The notes: a model not told the origin generated them from the sequence alone. A DNA stretch of 7,576 nucleotides from JAPHTQ01 sp046484535 (GCA_046484535.1 JAWOIT010000155.1:1-7576); one strand, 5' to 3'; positions 1 through 5,689 are shown, counted from the stretch's first letter. Numbers and translations: made by a program.

Positions 1-857
1 TAGTAATAGGTATGAACGATTTGCGGCCCGATAAGGATGGCGTAGCGCAGCGCCAGGCCACCGACGAGCAACAGTACCCCTGCAATCATGACGCCCATTG
101 GCTGACGGCCGACCGGAGCAAGCAGCAACCCTATCGGTGCCGCCAGGCCAATCAACATGCCAAGACCGATAAAGATCAGACCCATGGTGCCGGAGGTCAT
201 AAACATGAAGGTGATCTCCGCCGCCGACCCACCGTAGGCGGTAGTGCCGAGCAAAGAGATCAACATCGCTGCAGTAGCACCGCCAGCCCAGAGCATGAAG
301 CGACGCAACATCACCATCAGCTTCTCATTGCCCTTGACCAGGAATGAGGCAACCGCCGCACCGGAGACCAGAGAAAGCGCGACGAACAGCACCGGCATCA
401 GCGGCGTGTTCCACACCGGGCGGTGCTGGTGAACCGTCAAATCAAAACCGGTATAGATCGGCAGGCCGAGGCCCAGCAGCGCACCAAGCACCGCCATCTT
501 CTTCGCCAGACTGTCATCGCCCTTGTTCATGAAGAAGAAGTAGGCCACCGAAACAAGGCCGAAGGAAACCAGGTTGAGACTGCCCCAGGCCAACGGCGAA
601 TCGAACTTCAGGTAGGCCGGATTGAGCATATTGAGGAAGCGCATCGGTTGTGACAGATCACCGATCAGCAACAACCCGCCGAGTACCAACAGCACGAACG
701 AACCGAAAAAAGCCGGGCGGCGCAGGGGCTGAAACTCTTCGCGGTACCAGGAAAGTGCCGAGAAGAAAAACAGCGCCACGGAGATGCCGATGACGAAGAA
801 GTACCAGGCATAGCCTCCGGGCCAGGCGATGGTATGGAAAACATTGAAATCAAACAT
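1..857 (-). CDS. NrfD/PsrC-family membrane subunit of a molybdenum oxidoreductase (3' end cut by window edge)
   Basis: This is an integral membrane protein that would exchange electrons between the quinone pool and a partner iron-sulfur protein. I translated 285 codons from the ATG at 857 to the left edge with no stop. Eight hydrophobic segments are visible at about residues 15-35, 49-66, 93-110, 121-140, 153-174, 186-206, 222-246 and 254-277, the topology usual for NrfD/PsrC/TtrC/ArxC proteins. The end of the visible part (LRYAILIGPQ) resembles the conserved C-terminal LRY-x-I/V segment of the family, so probably only a few residues are missing. A strong GGGAGGG ribosome site overlaps the stop of the upstream FeS gene and only 12 nt separate the two genes, so they are co-transcribed. 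The next gene, off the window, is expected to be the catalytic molybdopterin subunit, as in B-C-A operons such as ttrBCA. The family call is firm; the substrate of the complex is unknown. Confidence 0.9.
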   Translation of the reverse strand, partial: MFDFNVFHTIAWPGGYAWYFFVIGISVALFFFSALSWYREEFQPLRRPAFFGSFVLLVLGGLLLIGDLSQPMRFLNMLNPAYLKFDSPLAWGSLNLVSFGLVSVAYFFFMNKGDDSLAKKMAVLGALLGLGLPIYTGFDLTVHQHRPVWNTPLMPVLFVALSLVSGAAVASFLVKGNEKLMVMLRRFMLWAGGATAAMLISLLGTTAYGGSAAEITFMFMTSGTMGLIFIGLGMLIGLAAPIGLLLAPVGRQPMGVMIAGVLLLVGGLALRYAILIGPQIVHTYY

Positions 858-869
858 CGGTGACCCTCC

Positions 870-1580
870 CTAGATGGTATGGTTGCGGTTGAATACGGCG
901 CGCTCATCGTCCTGCTCCGCACGGGAGTCGTAGACATTGCGACCATATTCAATCATGTTGCGATCGGCGCCGATGTAAAATACATGCGGCTTGGTACCTT
1001 GCTCGGGGCGCAAGGTTTGGGTGGAATGGCGTGCCACCAGTTGGGAAACTTCGCTCTTGGGGTCGTTCATGTCACCGAACACGCGGGCGCGGCCAACGCA
1101 GGTCTGGACACAGGCAGGGACCAGCCCCTGAATGACCCGGTGGTAGCAGAAGGTGCACTTGTCGACGACGCTGGTGATGTTGCTGCGGGTACGATGCTCG
1201 GGCAGCATGAAGCGGGCATTGTAGGGGCAGGAGGCCATGCAGGCCTTGCAGCCAATGCAGCGATCGTAGTGTTGCAGAACGAAGCCGCCATCCTCCACCT
1301 TGTAGGTCGCCCCGACCGGGCAGGCACGCACACATGGTGGATCATCGCAGTGGTTGCACAAACGCGGCAGGAACTGCTTCTTCACCGTTGGGTATTTACC
1401 CACGACACGGTAAGGCACCCAGGTGCGGAACACGCCCAGTGGCACATCGTATTCAGCCTTGCAGGCGACCATGCAAGCATCGCAACCGATGCAACGCCGC
1501 AGGTCGATGACCATCCCGTAACGCCGCAGACCCGATTTTCCACGGGTCTCGTGCGGCGACATTCTCAGCTCTTCGCTCAT
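870..1580 (-). CDS. Four-cluster [4Fe-4S] ferredoxin-type electron transfer subunit (DmsB/PsrB/TtrB/ArxB class)
   Basis: This is the electron-transfer subunit of a DMSO-reductase-superfamily complex; it would wire the Mo active site to the NrfD-type membrane subunit. The 236-residue protein has sixteen cysteines in four groups: 30/33/36/40 (CIGCDACMVAC), 75/78/83/87, 108/111/114/118 (CIGCKACMASC) and 142/145/157/161, enough for four [4Fe-4S] clusters. The ORF is open upstream to 1634, but I chose the ATG at 1580. AGGAGG lies at 1587-1592 with ideal spacing, and the predicted sigma-54 transcription start (about 1612) lies downstream of the longer start. There is no signal peptide or twin-arginine motif, unlike TtrB, so export would need to be by piggyback on a Tat-exported catalytic subunit, as for PsrB or DmsB-type partners. 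It is the first gene of its operon. Substrate specificity cannot be read from this subunit. Confidence 0.92.
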   Translation of the reverse strand: MSEELRMSPHETRGKSGLRRYGMVIDLRRCIGCDACMVACKAEYDVPLGVFRTWVPYRVVGKYPTVKKQFLPRLCNHCDDPPCVRACPVGATYKVEDGGFVLQHYDRCIGCKACMASCPYNARFMLPEHRTRSNITSVVDKCTFCYHRVIQGLVPACVQTCVGRARVFGDMNDPKSEVSQLVARHSTQTLRPEQGTKPHVFYIGADRNMIEYGRNVYDSRAEQDDERAVFNRNHTI

Positions 1581-1586
1581 CCCCAC

Positions 1587-1592
1587 TCCTCC
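1587..1592 (-). promoter_or_regulatory. Ribosome binding site deciding the FeS subunit start
   Basis: The minus strand reads AGGAGG followed by a short spacer (AGTGGGG region) and the ATG at 1580. The longer in-frame start at 1634 has no comparable site and lies upstream of the predicted transcription start. Confidence 0.8.
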
Positions 1593-1622
1593 TGTTATTT
1601 GGTTTAACTCAAAATGTGCTTG

Positions 1623-1638
1623 AGCAAGAAGCAAGCCA
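1623..1638 (-). promoter_or_regulatory. Sigma-54 (RpoN) promoter of the FeS/NrfD operon
   Basis: The minus strand reads TGGCTTGCTTCTTGCT. Against the consensus TGGCACG-N4-TTGCW it keeps TGGC, the G at position 7 and TTGCT, with the invariant GG and GC separated by exactly 10 nt. The predicted start of transcription, 12 nt past the GC, is about 1612, giving a 32-nt leader to the ATG at 1580. Upstream dyads at 1735-1750 and 1779-1794 are at enhancer distance. Promoter position is seen in the sequence; activity is inferred. Confidence 0.75.
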
Positions 1639-1650
1639 GACTTTCAGGGC

Positions 1651-1666
1651 CGCTTTACACAAAGCG
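1651..1666. repeat. Short perfect inverted repeat just upstream of the sigma-54 promoter
   Basis: CGCTTT and AAAGCG flank ACAC, forming a perfect 6-bp dyad between the -24 element (1638) and the upstream activator sites. It could be a protein-binding site or chance; there is no second copy elsewhere in the window. Confidence 0.35.
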
Positions 1667-1734
1667 CAACCATCTGAATATTTGGGGTTTTTTAGTTACC
1701 AAGGGGGTGAGATGGACATCCACGTTTGATCAAA

Positions 1735-1750
1735 GTTACCGATAAGTAAC
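1735..1750. promoter_or_regulatory. Activator dyad 1, GTTACC-N5-GTAAC, FeS operon
   Basis: This is a perfect 5-bp inverted repeat GTTAC/GTAAC with a 6-nt centre (CGATAA). Its centre lies about 130 bp upstream of the predicted FeS operon start. The same 16-bp pattern occurs at 1779, 5534 and 5577 and I found no other copy in the window. The arrangement fits binding by an NtrC-family activator dimer; the protein is inferred, not seen. Confidence 0.75.
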
Positions 1751-1778
1751 GGTTGTCCTCTCTGTCGATCCGGCAAGA

Positions 1779-1794
1779 GTTACCATTCAGTAAC
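1779..1794. promoter_or_regulatory. Activator dyad 2, GTTACC-N5-GTAAC, FeS operon
   Basis: Perfect GTTAC/GTAAC arms with centre CATTCA. Its centre is 44 bp from dyad 1 (about four helical turns) and about 174 bp upstream of the predicted FeS operon start. A degenerate half site, GTTACC at 1695-1700, lies about 40 bp on the other side of dyad 1. Confidence 0.75.
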
Positions 1795-1900
1795 GATTCG
1801 AAGACCAGGTGAGGTTATGAGATTTCTCCTGACGGACTTGCAGTACCACCTGGCCAGGCAAACCTGGTCCTTCAGGCGCCCACTTTCCATGAGGAGTCGT

Positions 1901-1978
1901 GCAAGCCGGAAAAGCACAGCGCATCCGGCAAAGCACTGGGAAAGCCGCCGGATGCGCTATCGCTTATCCTGCCCTACG
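1901..1978. repeat. Inverted pair of REP-like palindromic elements (BIME-like) downstream of tatA
   Basis: Two units share the head GCCGGATGCGCT in opposite orientation: one on the minus strand (1929 down to 1901) and one on the plus strand (1947 to 1978). The heads form a perfect 12-bp inverted repeat (1918-1929 with 1947-1958) around a 17-nt spacer. Each unit can also fold on itself: GCCGGA with TCCGGC in the left unit, GCCGGAT with ATCCTGC (one mismatch) in the right unit. The right unit, which ends CTTATCCTGCCCTACG, resembles the enterobacterial REP pattern GCCGGATG...CTTATC.GGCCTACG. The pair sits just past the tatA stop, where REPs commonly protect mRNA 3' ends or help terminate transcription. 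No T-run follows, so it is not a classical intrinsic terminator. Confidence 0.65.
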
Positions 1979-1980
1979 CG

Positions 1981-2199
1981 CTAGGAGGTAGCAGTGCGAT
2001 CATTTTCCACGGTAAGTGCCTCATTCACCGCAGCACGCGTTGCAGGTCCACTTTCCTTATCGCCATCCTCTTTGATAGAACGCCGAAAGCCCTGTACGGC
2101 CTCTCCCAGATCGGTGCCGGCAGAGCGCAGCTTCCGGGTTCCAAACAGAAGCAAGACAATTGCAAGCACGATAAGGATCTGCCAGACGCTGATGCCCAT
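1981..2199 (-). CDS. tatA: Sec-independent translocase subunit TatA
   Basis: This is a 72-residue pore-forming component of the twin-arginine translocase, which exports folded, cofactor-loaded proteins. The protein opens MGISVWQILIVLAIVLLLFG, a single transmembrane helix, followed by the hallmark hinge and amphipathic helix FGTRKLRSAGTDLGEAVQGF (residues 19-38) and a short acidic tail. I chose the ATG at 2199 over one 13 codons upstream because GAGAGGGG stands 8 nt before it and because TatA proteins start right at the helix. It is the last gene of the mobA-moeA-moeB-moaD-tatA operon. No TatB or TatC is visible, so it must work with a TatBC pair encoded elsewhere. Its placement beside cofactor genes suggests a dedicated extra copy raising export capacity for the Mo enzyme. 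TatE is an equivalent name. Confidence 0.92.
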   Translation of the reverse strand: MGISVWQILIVLAIVLLLFGTRKLRSAGTDLGEAVQGFRRSIKEDGDKESGPATRAAVNEALTVENDRTATS

Positions 2200-2269
2200 T
2201 TGTGTTACCCCTCTCTGTTCCGAAAATTGATATTGCATGGCACCGGAACCAAGCGCATTTAAAGTGGCA

Positions 2270-2524
2270 TCACCCCCCGGTTACCGGGGGGAAGAAGGCA
2301 ATGACATCACCATCCATGACCGCTTCATTGTCGCCGGCGTACTCCTGGTTCAAAGCGATGCATAGCGCGGAATTTTCCACCAGTTCATGCCGCCACGGGC
2401 CACAGCGTCGTCCGAGCCATACCCTGATGTCGCCCACCGTCGGCATGGGGCAAGGAAGGTCGACAGCTTCCCGGTCGACGCCCAATACATCGCGCAGACG
2501 GGCAAAATAGACTAACTGAATCAT
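2270..2524 (-). CDS. moaD: MoaD, small sulfur-carrier subunit of molybdopterin synthase
   Basis: This is an 84-residue ubiquitin-like protein of the MoaD/ThiS family that carries the thiocarboxylate used to convert precursor Z (cPMP) into molybdopterin. It starts MIQLVYFARLRDVLG and ends FFPPVTGG with the obligatory C-terminal Gly-Gly that is adenylylated and sulfurated. The ATG at 2524 lies 1 nt past the stop of the upstream adenylyltransferase gene, whose last codons supply the GGAGG ribosome site, so translation is coupled. The reading frame is open further upstream, but that part is an out-of-frame shadow of the adenylyltransferase. The large synthase subunit MoaE is not in this window and must be elsewhere. 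The final codons form a strong GC hairpin. Confidence 0.93.
   Translation of the reverse strand: MIQLVYFARLRDVLGVDREAVDLPCPMPTVGDIRVWLGRRCGPWRHELVENSALCIALNQEYAGDNEAVMDGDVIAFFPPVTGG
2273..2291 (-). repeat. GC-rich hairpin in the last codons of moaD
   Basis: CCCCCCGGT and ACCGGGGGG face each other with a single central base, so RNA could form an 8-bp all-GC stem with a 3-nt loop directly before the moaD stop. It lies between moaD and tatA in the transcript. There is no following T-run. The sequence also encodes the conserved PPVTGG terminus, so part of it is forced by coding. Confidence 0.5.
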
Positions 2525-2525
2525 C

Positions 2526-3356
2526 TTAACCTCCGCAGGTAGGGCAGCCGGTCCGCCGCTTGAGCCGGATCCGGGTGGTTTCGTAGCGCCGTGCATCGAA
2601 CAGCAGGAGTTCATTGCGCATGCGATGCGGTGAACCCAGCAGCTGTCTAACCGTCTCCAGCGCCTGCCAACAGCCGAACAGTCCGGCGAACGGGCCGAGA
2701 ATACCGCCCTCGACACACCCCTGGGCGAGAAAGCTGTCGGGGGCCTGCGGCACCATGCAGTGGTAACAGGCCTCGCCCGGCACGAACACCGCAAGCTGTC
2801 CGTCGGAATGGGAAAGAGCCCCGGAAACCAGTATCTTCCCCTGGCGCACACACGCCTCGTTGACCAGGTAACGCGTGGGGTAGTTATCGCAGCCATCGAC
2901 TACGATATCGAAACCCTCAACCACCGCATCCGCATTCTCCCGCGTCAGGTGCGGGAAGGTCAGCACCTCGATTTCGCTGTTGTTGGCGTGGATGCGCGCC
3001 CCCAGGCGATCGACCTTCACAGCGCCGACATCGCCCTCCATGTAGGCAATCTGCCGATGCAGATTCCGGATATCCACCCGATCACTGTCGGCAATCCCAA
3101 GGGTACCTATACCCGCCGCGGCCAGATAACTGGCGATGGGTACGCCAAGACCACCGGCCCCCACCACCAGCACCCGCGCTTTCAACAGCCGCGCCTGCCC
3201 CTCCTCTCCCACTTCGGGGAGGAGGATCTGCCGGGCATACCTCAAACACTGCGCGTCGCTGAGCGAAGTTCCATCGGTTTCGTGGCGCAGGCCGTCGTCC
3301 CCCTCCCGGTCTGCTTCATTGGGGCGACATGCGGTACACGTCGGCTCTTCATTCAT
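2526..3356 (-). CDS. moeB: MoeB/HesA/ThiF-family adenylyltransferase for MoaD activation
   Basis: This is an E1-like enzyme that uses ATP to adenylylate the C-terminal glycine of MoaD ahead of sulfur transfer. The 276-residue protein has the nucleotide-binding loop GAGGLG at 66-71, Asp90 and the NLHRQ segment at 98-102 contacting ATP, the catalytic aspartate in GCDN (Asp157), and two zinc-binding pairs, Cys197/Cys200 (CYHC) and Cys271/Cys274 (CPTC). The N terminus carries about 30 residues more than E. coli MoeB, including a CTAC pair at 7-10 of unknown use. The ATG at 3356 follows AGGAGGG at good spacing. There is no C-terminal rhodanese domain, so it is not the longer MOCS3 type. Its position directly before moaD supports a MoeB role; ThiF (acting on ThiS) is the main alternative. 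Confidence 0.88.
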   Translation of the reverse strand: MNEEPTCTACRPNEADREGDDGLRHETDGTSLSDAQCLRYARQILLPEVGEEGQARLLKARVLVVGAGGLGVPIASYLAAAGIGTLGIADSDRVDIRNLHRQIAYMEGDVGAVKVDRLGARIHANNSEIEVLTFPHLTRENADAVVEGFDIVVDGCDNYPTRYLVNEACVRQGKILVSGALSHSDGQLAVFVPGEACYHCMVPQAPDSFLAQGCVEGGILGPFAGLFGCWQALETVRQLLGSPHRMRNELLLFDARRYETTRIRLKRRTGCPTCGG

Positions 3357-3372
3357 CGGCTATCCCTCCTGT

Positions 3373-3396
3373 CGGCATGGCGCCGGGGCCATGCCG
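3373..3396 (-). repeat. Perfect 9-bp hairpin between moeA and the MoeB gene
   Basis: CGGCATGGC and GCCATGCCG form a perfect inverted repeat around a 6-nt loop in the 70-bp gap between the moeA stop (3427) and the next start (3356). On the transcript the stem ends only 2 nt before the AGGAGGG ribosome site (3364-3370). No U-run follows, so it is unlikely to be an intrinsic terminator. It could affect translation, RNA processing or stability inside the operon. Confidence 0.55.
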
Positions 3397-3426
3397 GTTG
3401 CATCGGCGAGTGTCATACTGGCCGTT

Positions 3427-4671
3427 CTACCGCAATAGCGCATCGAATGGCTGTACCTCGACCACCGAACCCGCCGGCACCTCGCCCTGCTCGGCCGGCA
3501 GGACGATAAAGCAATCGGCCTGGCTCATGGAGCTGAGAACGTGCGATCCCTGATGCCCGGTGGGGCGAACCACGGTCATCCCCTCCACGTCCCGCTCGAT
3601 AGTTCCGCGTTGAAACTCGATGCGTCCGGGGCTTTTTTTCAGGCGTTCGCTGCAGCGCATCGGCAATGTCAGCGGAGCAGTCGCCGCCTGGCCGGCCAGT
3701 TGTTCCAGTGCCGGGCGAACGACCTGACAAAAGGTGACCATAGCCGATACCGGGTTGCCGGGCAGTCCAAAGAACCAGGCGTTGCCGACCCTGCCGAAGG
3801 CGAGCGGCTTGCCCGGCTTGATGGCGATCTTCCAGAAATCGACCCGGCCGAGACGCTCCAGGGTCTCCTTGACGTAGTCCGCCTCGCCGACCGACACCCC
3901 TCCGCTGGTGATGACGACATCCGCGGCTGCCGCCGCACGCTCGAACGCCTCGGCGATCGGCTCACGCCGGTCGGGGATAACTCCCATATCAAACAAATCG
4001 GCACCCATGCGGGTGAGCATGCCGTGTAGGGTATAGCGGTTGCTGTCGTAGATCTGCCCCGCCACCAGCGGCTCACCGATGGACTGAATCTCATCACCGG
4101 TGGAGAAAAAGGCGACACGCAGCCTCCGGTGCACCGTCACCTCCGGGATCCCCAGCGAGGCGAGCACACCGAGGTCCGCCGGCCGCAGCCGGTGGCCGGC
4201 GGAAAACACCACCTGACCGCGAGCGAGGTCTTCGCCAGGGTGACGGACATTCTCACCCGCTGTGTGGCTGGCGCCGATGGTAACCCGCTCCCCCTCGCGC
4301 TGTGCACACTCCTGCATGACGACGGTATCGGTTCCCTCCGGAACGACGGCGCCGGTCATGATGCGCACAGCCTGACCCGGCTGCACGCTCCCCTGCCACG
4401 GTCTTCCGGCCAAGGCAGTGCCAACTACATCGAGCGCCGCTTCACCGGCAGCTGACAAGTCACTGTACCGTACGGCGTAACCATCCATCGCCGAATTACG
4501 ATGAGCCGGCACATCCAGCGGCGAACACACCTCATGGGCCAGCACACGCCCCAGAGCACTCTGCAAGGTCAATTGCTCGGTGTCAGAGAGCGGTTCAAGG
4601 GTTTCGCGGATCCGCGCAACGGCCTGTGCCAGCGGTAGCGGTTGGGATACAGGTTGTGCGTGAGTCTTCAT
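3427..4671 (-). CDS. moeA: MoeA, molybdopterin molybdenumtransferase
   Basis: This enzyme inserts molybdenum into (adenylylated) molybdopterin in the cytoplasm. The 414-residue protein matches the roughly 411-residue E. coli enzyme over its full length. Recognisable motifs are SPLDVPAHRNSAMDGYAV near residues 50-67, STGDE (about 190), SGGVSVGEADYVKE (about 255-268), KPGKPLAFG and LPGNPVSA (about 285-310), and a C-terminal beta domain. The ATG at 4671 is kept because the N-terminal helices (LPLAQAVARIRETL...) are needed to match the family. This makes the gene overlap the end of mobA by 77 nt, in another frame. AAGG stands 6 nt before the ATG. The overlap implies translational coupling to mobA. 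Confidence 0.95.
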   Translation of the reverse strand: MKTHAQPVSQPLPLAQAVARIRETLEPLSDTEQLTLQSALGRVLAHEVCSPLDVPAHRNSAMDGYAVRYSDLSAAGEAALDVVGTALAGRPWQGSVQPGQAVRIMTGAVVPEGTDTVVMQECAQREGERVTIGASHTAGENVRHPGEDLARGQVVFSAGHRLRPADLGVLASLGIPEVTVHRRLRVAFFSTGDEIQSIGEPLVAGQIYDSNRYTLHGMLTRMGADLFDMGVIPDRREPIAEAFERAAAAADVVITSGGVSVGEADYVKETLERLGRVDFWKIAIKPGKPLAFGRVGNAWFFGLPGNPVSAMVTFCQVVRPALEQLAGQAATAPLTLPMRCSERLKKSPGRIEFQRGTIERDVEGMTVVRPTGHQGSHVLSSMSQADCFIVLPAEQGEVPAGSVVEVQPFDALLR

Positions 4672-5293
4672 GATTGACCTTATGGTGTAGTGTGCAAAGC
4701 TGCTCCAGGTGTTGCAGCTCTTCCGGTGTGTTCAGATTGAGGAACGGCGCGCCGCGATCGCTGAAATCGGCAACGGCCATGCCTCGCGTTTTCAACCATC
4801 GGCCTACGGCGCGTCCGCCGTTTTCCAGATAGTGACGCAGCGCCATGGCCAAGCCGGGGGTGGTGAGATTGATTACTGGATGCTCACCCTGGCTATCCAG
4901 CACCGTGCACACCTCGGCCGCTTCGGCCGACAACCTCGCCACCATACGGGTAACCAGATCCGGCGGCAGGGTCGGAGTATCACAGGGCACCGTTACGACG
5001 AAGTCGGTCGTCGCCTGTTCCAGACCGGCCAATTGACCGGCCAGAGGCCCAAGACCACGGGGGATGGCATCCCTGAGTACCGGAAAGCCCAGATGGCCGT
5101 AAACGGCCGGGTCGCCACTGATGAGTAGCTGATGCACCTGCGGCTGCAGCACATCGGTAATCGTGTCGATAAGACGCTGCCCCCTCGACACCAGAAGTCC
5201 CTTGGCTACGCCCCCCATGCGCGTGCCGCGGCCTCCAGCGAGGATCAGGCCAGTAACGGAAAAATCACCTGGTACAGTCGGTTTCATGGCCAC
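4595..5293 (-). CDS. mobA: MobA, molybdenum cofactor guanylyltransferase
   Basis: This enzyme transfers GMP from GTP to Mo-molybdopterin, making the MGD cofactor needed by DMSO-reductase-family enzymes. The 232-residue protein has the nucleotide-binding signature LILAGGRGTRMGG-x-x-KG at about 16-32, a VPCDTP metal/substrate motif near 100, and the family end motif FLNLNTPEEL. It then runs about 40 residues beyond the usual end, the last 25 of them within the moeA overlap, and this tail looks unlike a domain. The start chosen is GTG at 5293: GAAGGGG lies 7 nt before it, whereas the ATG two codons later (5287) would be 13 nt away. It is the first gene of the minus-strand operon, behind a sigma-54 promoter with a leader of about 100 nt. 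Confidence 0.92.
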   Translation of the reverse strand: MAMKPTVPGDFSVTGLILAGGRGTRMGGVAKGLLVSRGQRLIDTITDVLQPQVHQLLISGDPAVYGHLGFPVLRDAIPRGLGPLAGQLAGLEQATTDFVVTVPCDTPTLPPDLVTRMVARLSAEAAEVCTVLDSQGEHPVINLTTPGLAMALRHYLENGGRAVGRWLKTRGMAVADFSDRGAPFLNLNTPEELQHLEQLCTLHHKVNHEDSRTTCIPTATAGTGRCADPRNP

Positions 5294-5340
5294 GAGGATT
5301 CCCCTTCACAAATGGACGCACAAGCTGGGGTCCGCTAGCC

Positions 5341-5361
5341 GGTAACAACGGTAATGGTAAC
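5341..5361. repeat. Tandem GGTAAC/GGTAAT direct repeats in the mobA leader
   Basis: GGTAAC (5341-5346), GGTAAT (5350-5355) and GGTAAC (5356-5361) occur in direct orientation. They equal the half-site of the activator dyads but have no opposing arm. They fall about 35-55 nt downstream of the predicted mobA transcription start, so they could be a second, differently arranged site or a chance cluster. Confidence 0.35.
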
Positions 5362-5405
5362 GATGTCCCGGTGCCGGGGTACCCGTCTTGTTGCGACATG
5401 GCCCA

Positions 5406-5421
5406 AGCAAACAGCGGACCA
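5406..5421 (-). promoter_or_regulatory. Sigma-54 promoter of the mobA-moeA-moeB-moaD-tatA operon
   Basis: The minus strand reads TGGTCCGCTGTTTGCT. It has TGG, CG at positions 6-7 and a full TTGCT, with GG and GC separated by exactly 10 nt; two positions of TGGCACG differ. The predicted start is about 5395, leaving a leader of about 102 nt to the GTG at 5293. The dyads at 5534 and 5577 have centres about 146 and 189 bp upstream. Confidence 0.65.
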
Positions 5422-5533
5422 TACTGACATGGGGGTGACAACCATAACGTCATCTTGCGCGGCTACGGGAGGGGGCTCCGCCCTGATGAAATTCGATGCC
5501 ATTGGAATGAGGGCAGGGGAACGTCGGAAGCAT

Positions 5534-5549
5534 GTTACCGAACCGTAAC
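5534..5549. promoter_or_regulatory. Activator dyad 3, GTTACC-N5-GTAAC, shared by mobA and moaA
   Basis: Perfect GTTAC/GTAAC arms with centre CGAACC, in the middle of the divergent mobA/moaA region. Its centre is about 174 bp upstream of the predicted moaA start and about 146 bp upstream of the predicted mobA start. Confidence 0.75.
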
Positions 5550-5576
5550 CAGGCTCCGACAAAGAAAACATCATCC

Positions 5577-5592
5577 GTTACCAAACGGTAAC
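5577..5592. promoter_or_regulatory. Activator dyad 4, GTTACC-N5-GTAAC, shared by mobA and moaA
   Basis: Perfect GTTAC/GTAAC arms with centre CAAACG. Its centre is 43 bp from dyad 3 and about 131 bp upstream of the predicted moaA start, nearly the same geometry as dyads 1 and 2 relative to the FeS operon. Confidence 0.75.
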
Positions 5593-5689
5593 TCTTACTA
5601 CCGGACAAGGCCGGTGGTATCCGGGGAAAAACGACTTATACCAGCCGTTTGTTTACATTTCAGATCGGCAAGGTGCCGTAACGGTGAAC

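Noticed and set aside
879..1607. Long plus-strand open frame opposite the FeS gene (242 codons)
   Set aside because: It is an antisense shadow of the cysteine-rich FeS coding sequence with no recognisable protein features.
1581..1634. Longer FeS subunit start at 1634
   Set aside because: It covers the sigma-54 -12 region, has no ribosome site, and the added residues do not look like a signal peptide. AGGAGG clearly marks the ATG at 1580.
1849..1858. CCTGGCCAGG palindrome and nearby ACCAGGT/ACCTGGT repeats (1804-1868)
   Set aside because: Short and GC-rich, without a second copy near another promoter and not placed relative to any start; likely chance.
1817..1984. 55-codon plus-strand ORF in the tatA/FeS intergenic region
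   Set aside because: It passes through both REP-like palindromes, its ribosome site is too close to the ATG, and the product is arginine-rich without recognisable features.
2525..2896. Upstream part of the moaD frame, suggesting a 208-residue protein
   Set aside because: It overlaps moeB in another frame and is low-complexity arginine/proline-rich. The ATG at 2524 with GGAGG gives a full-length MoaD.
2760..3509. Long plus-strand open frame opposite the moeB gene (249 codons)
   Set aside because: Shadow of moeB and the moeA end; the product resembles no family and the real minus-strand proteins have complete motifs.
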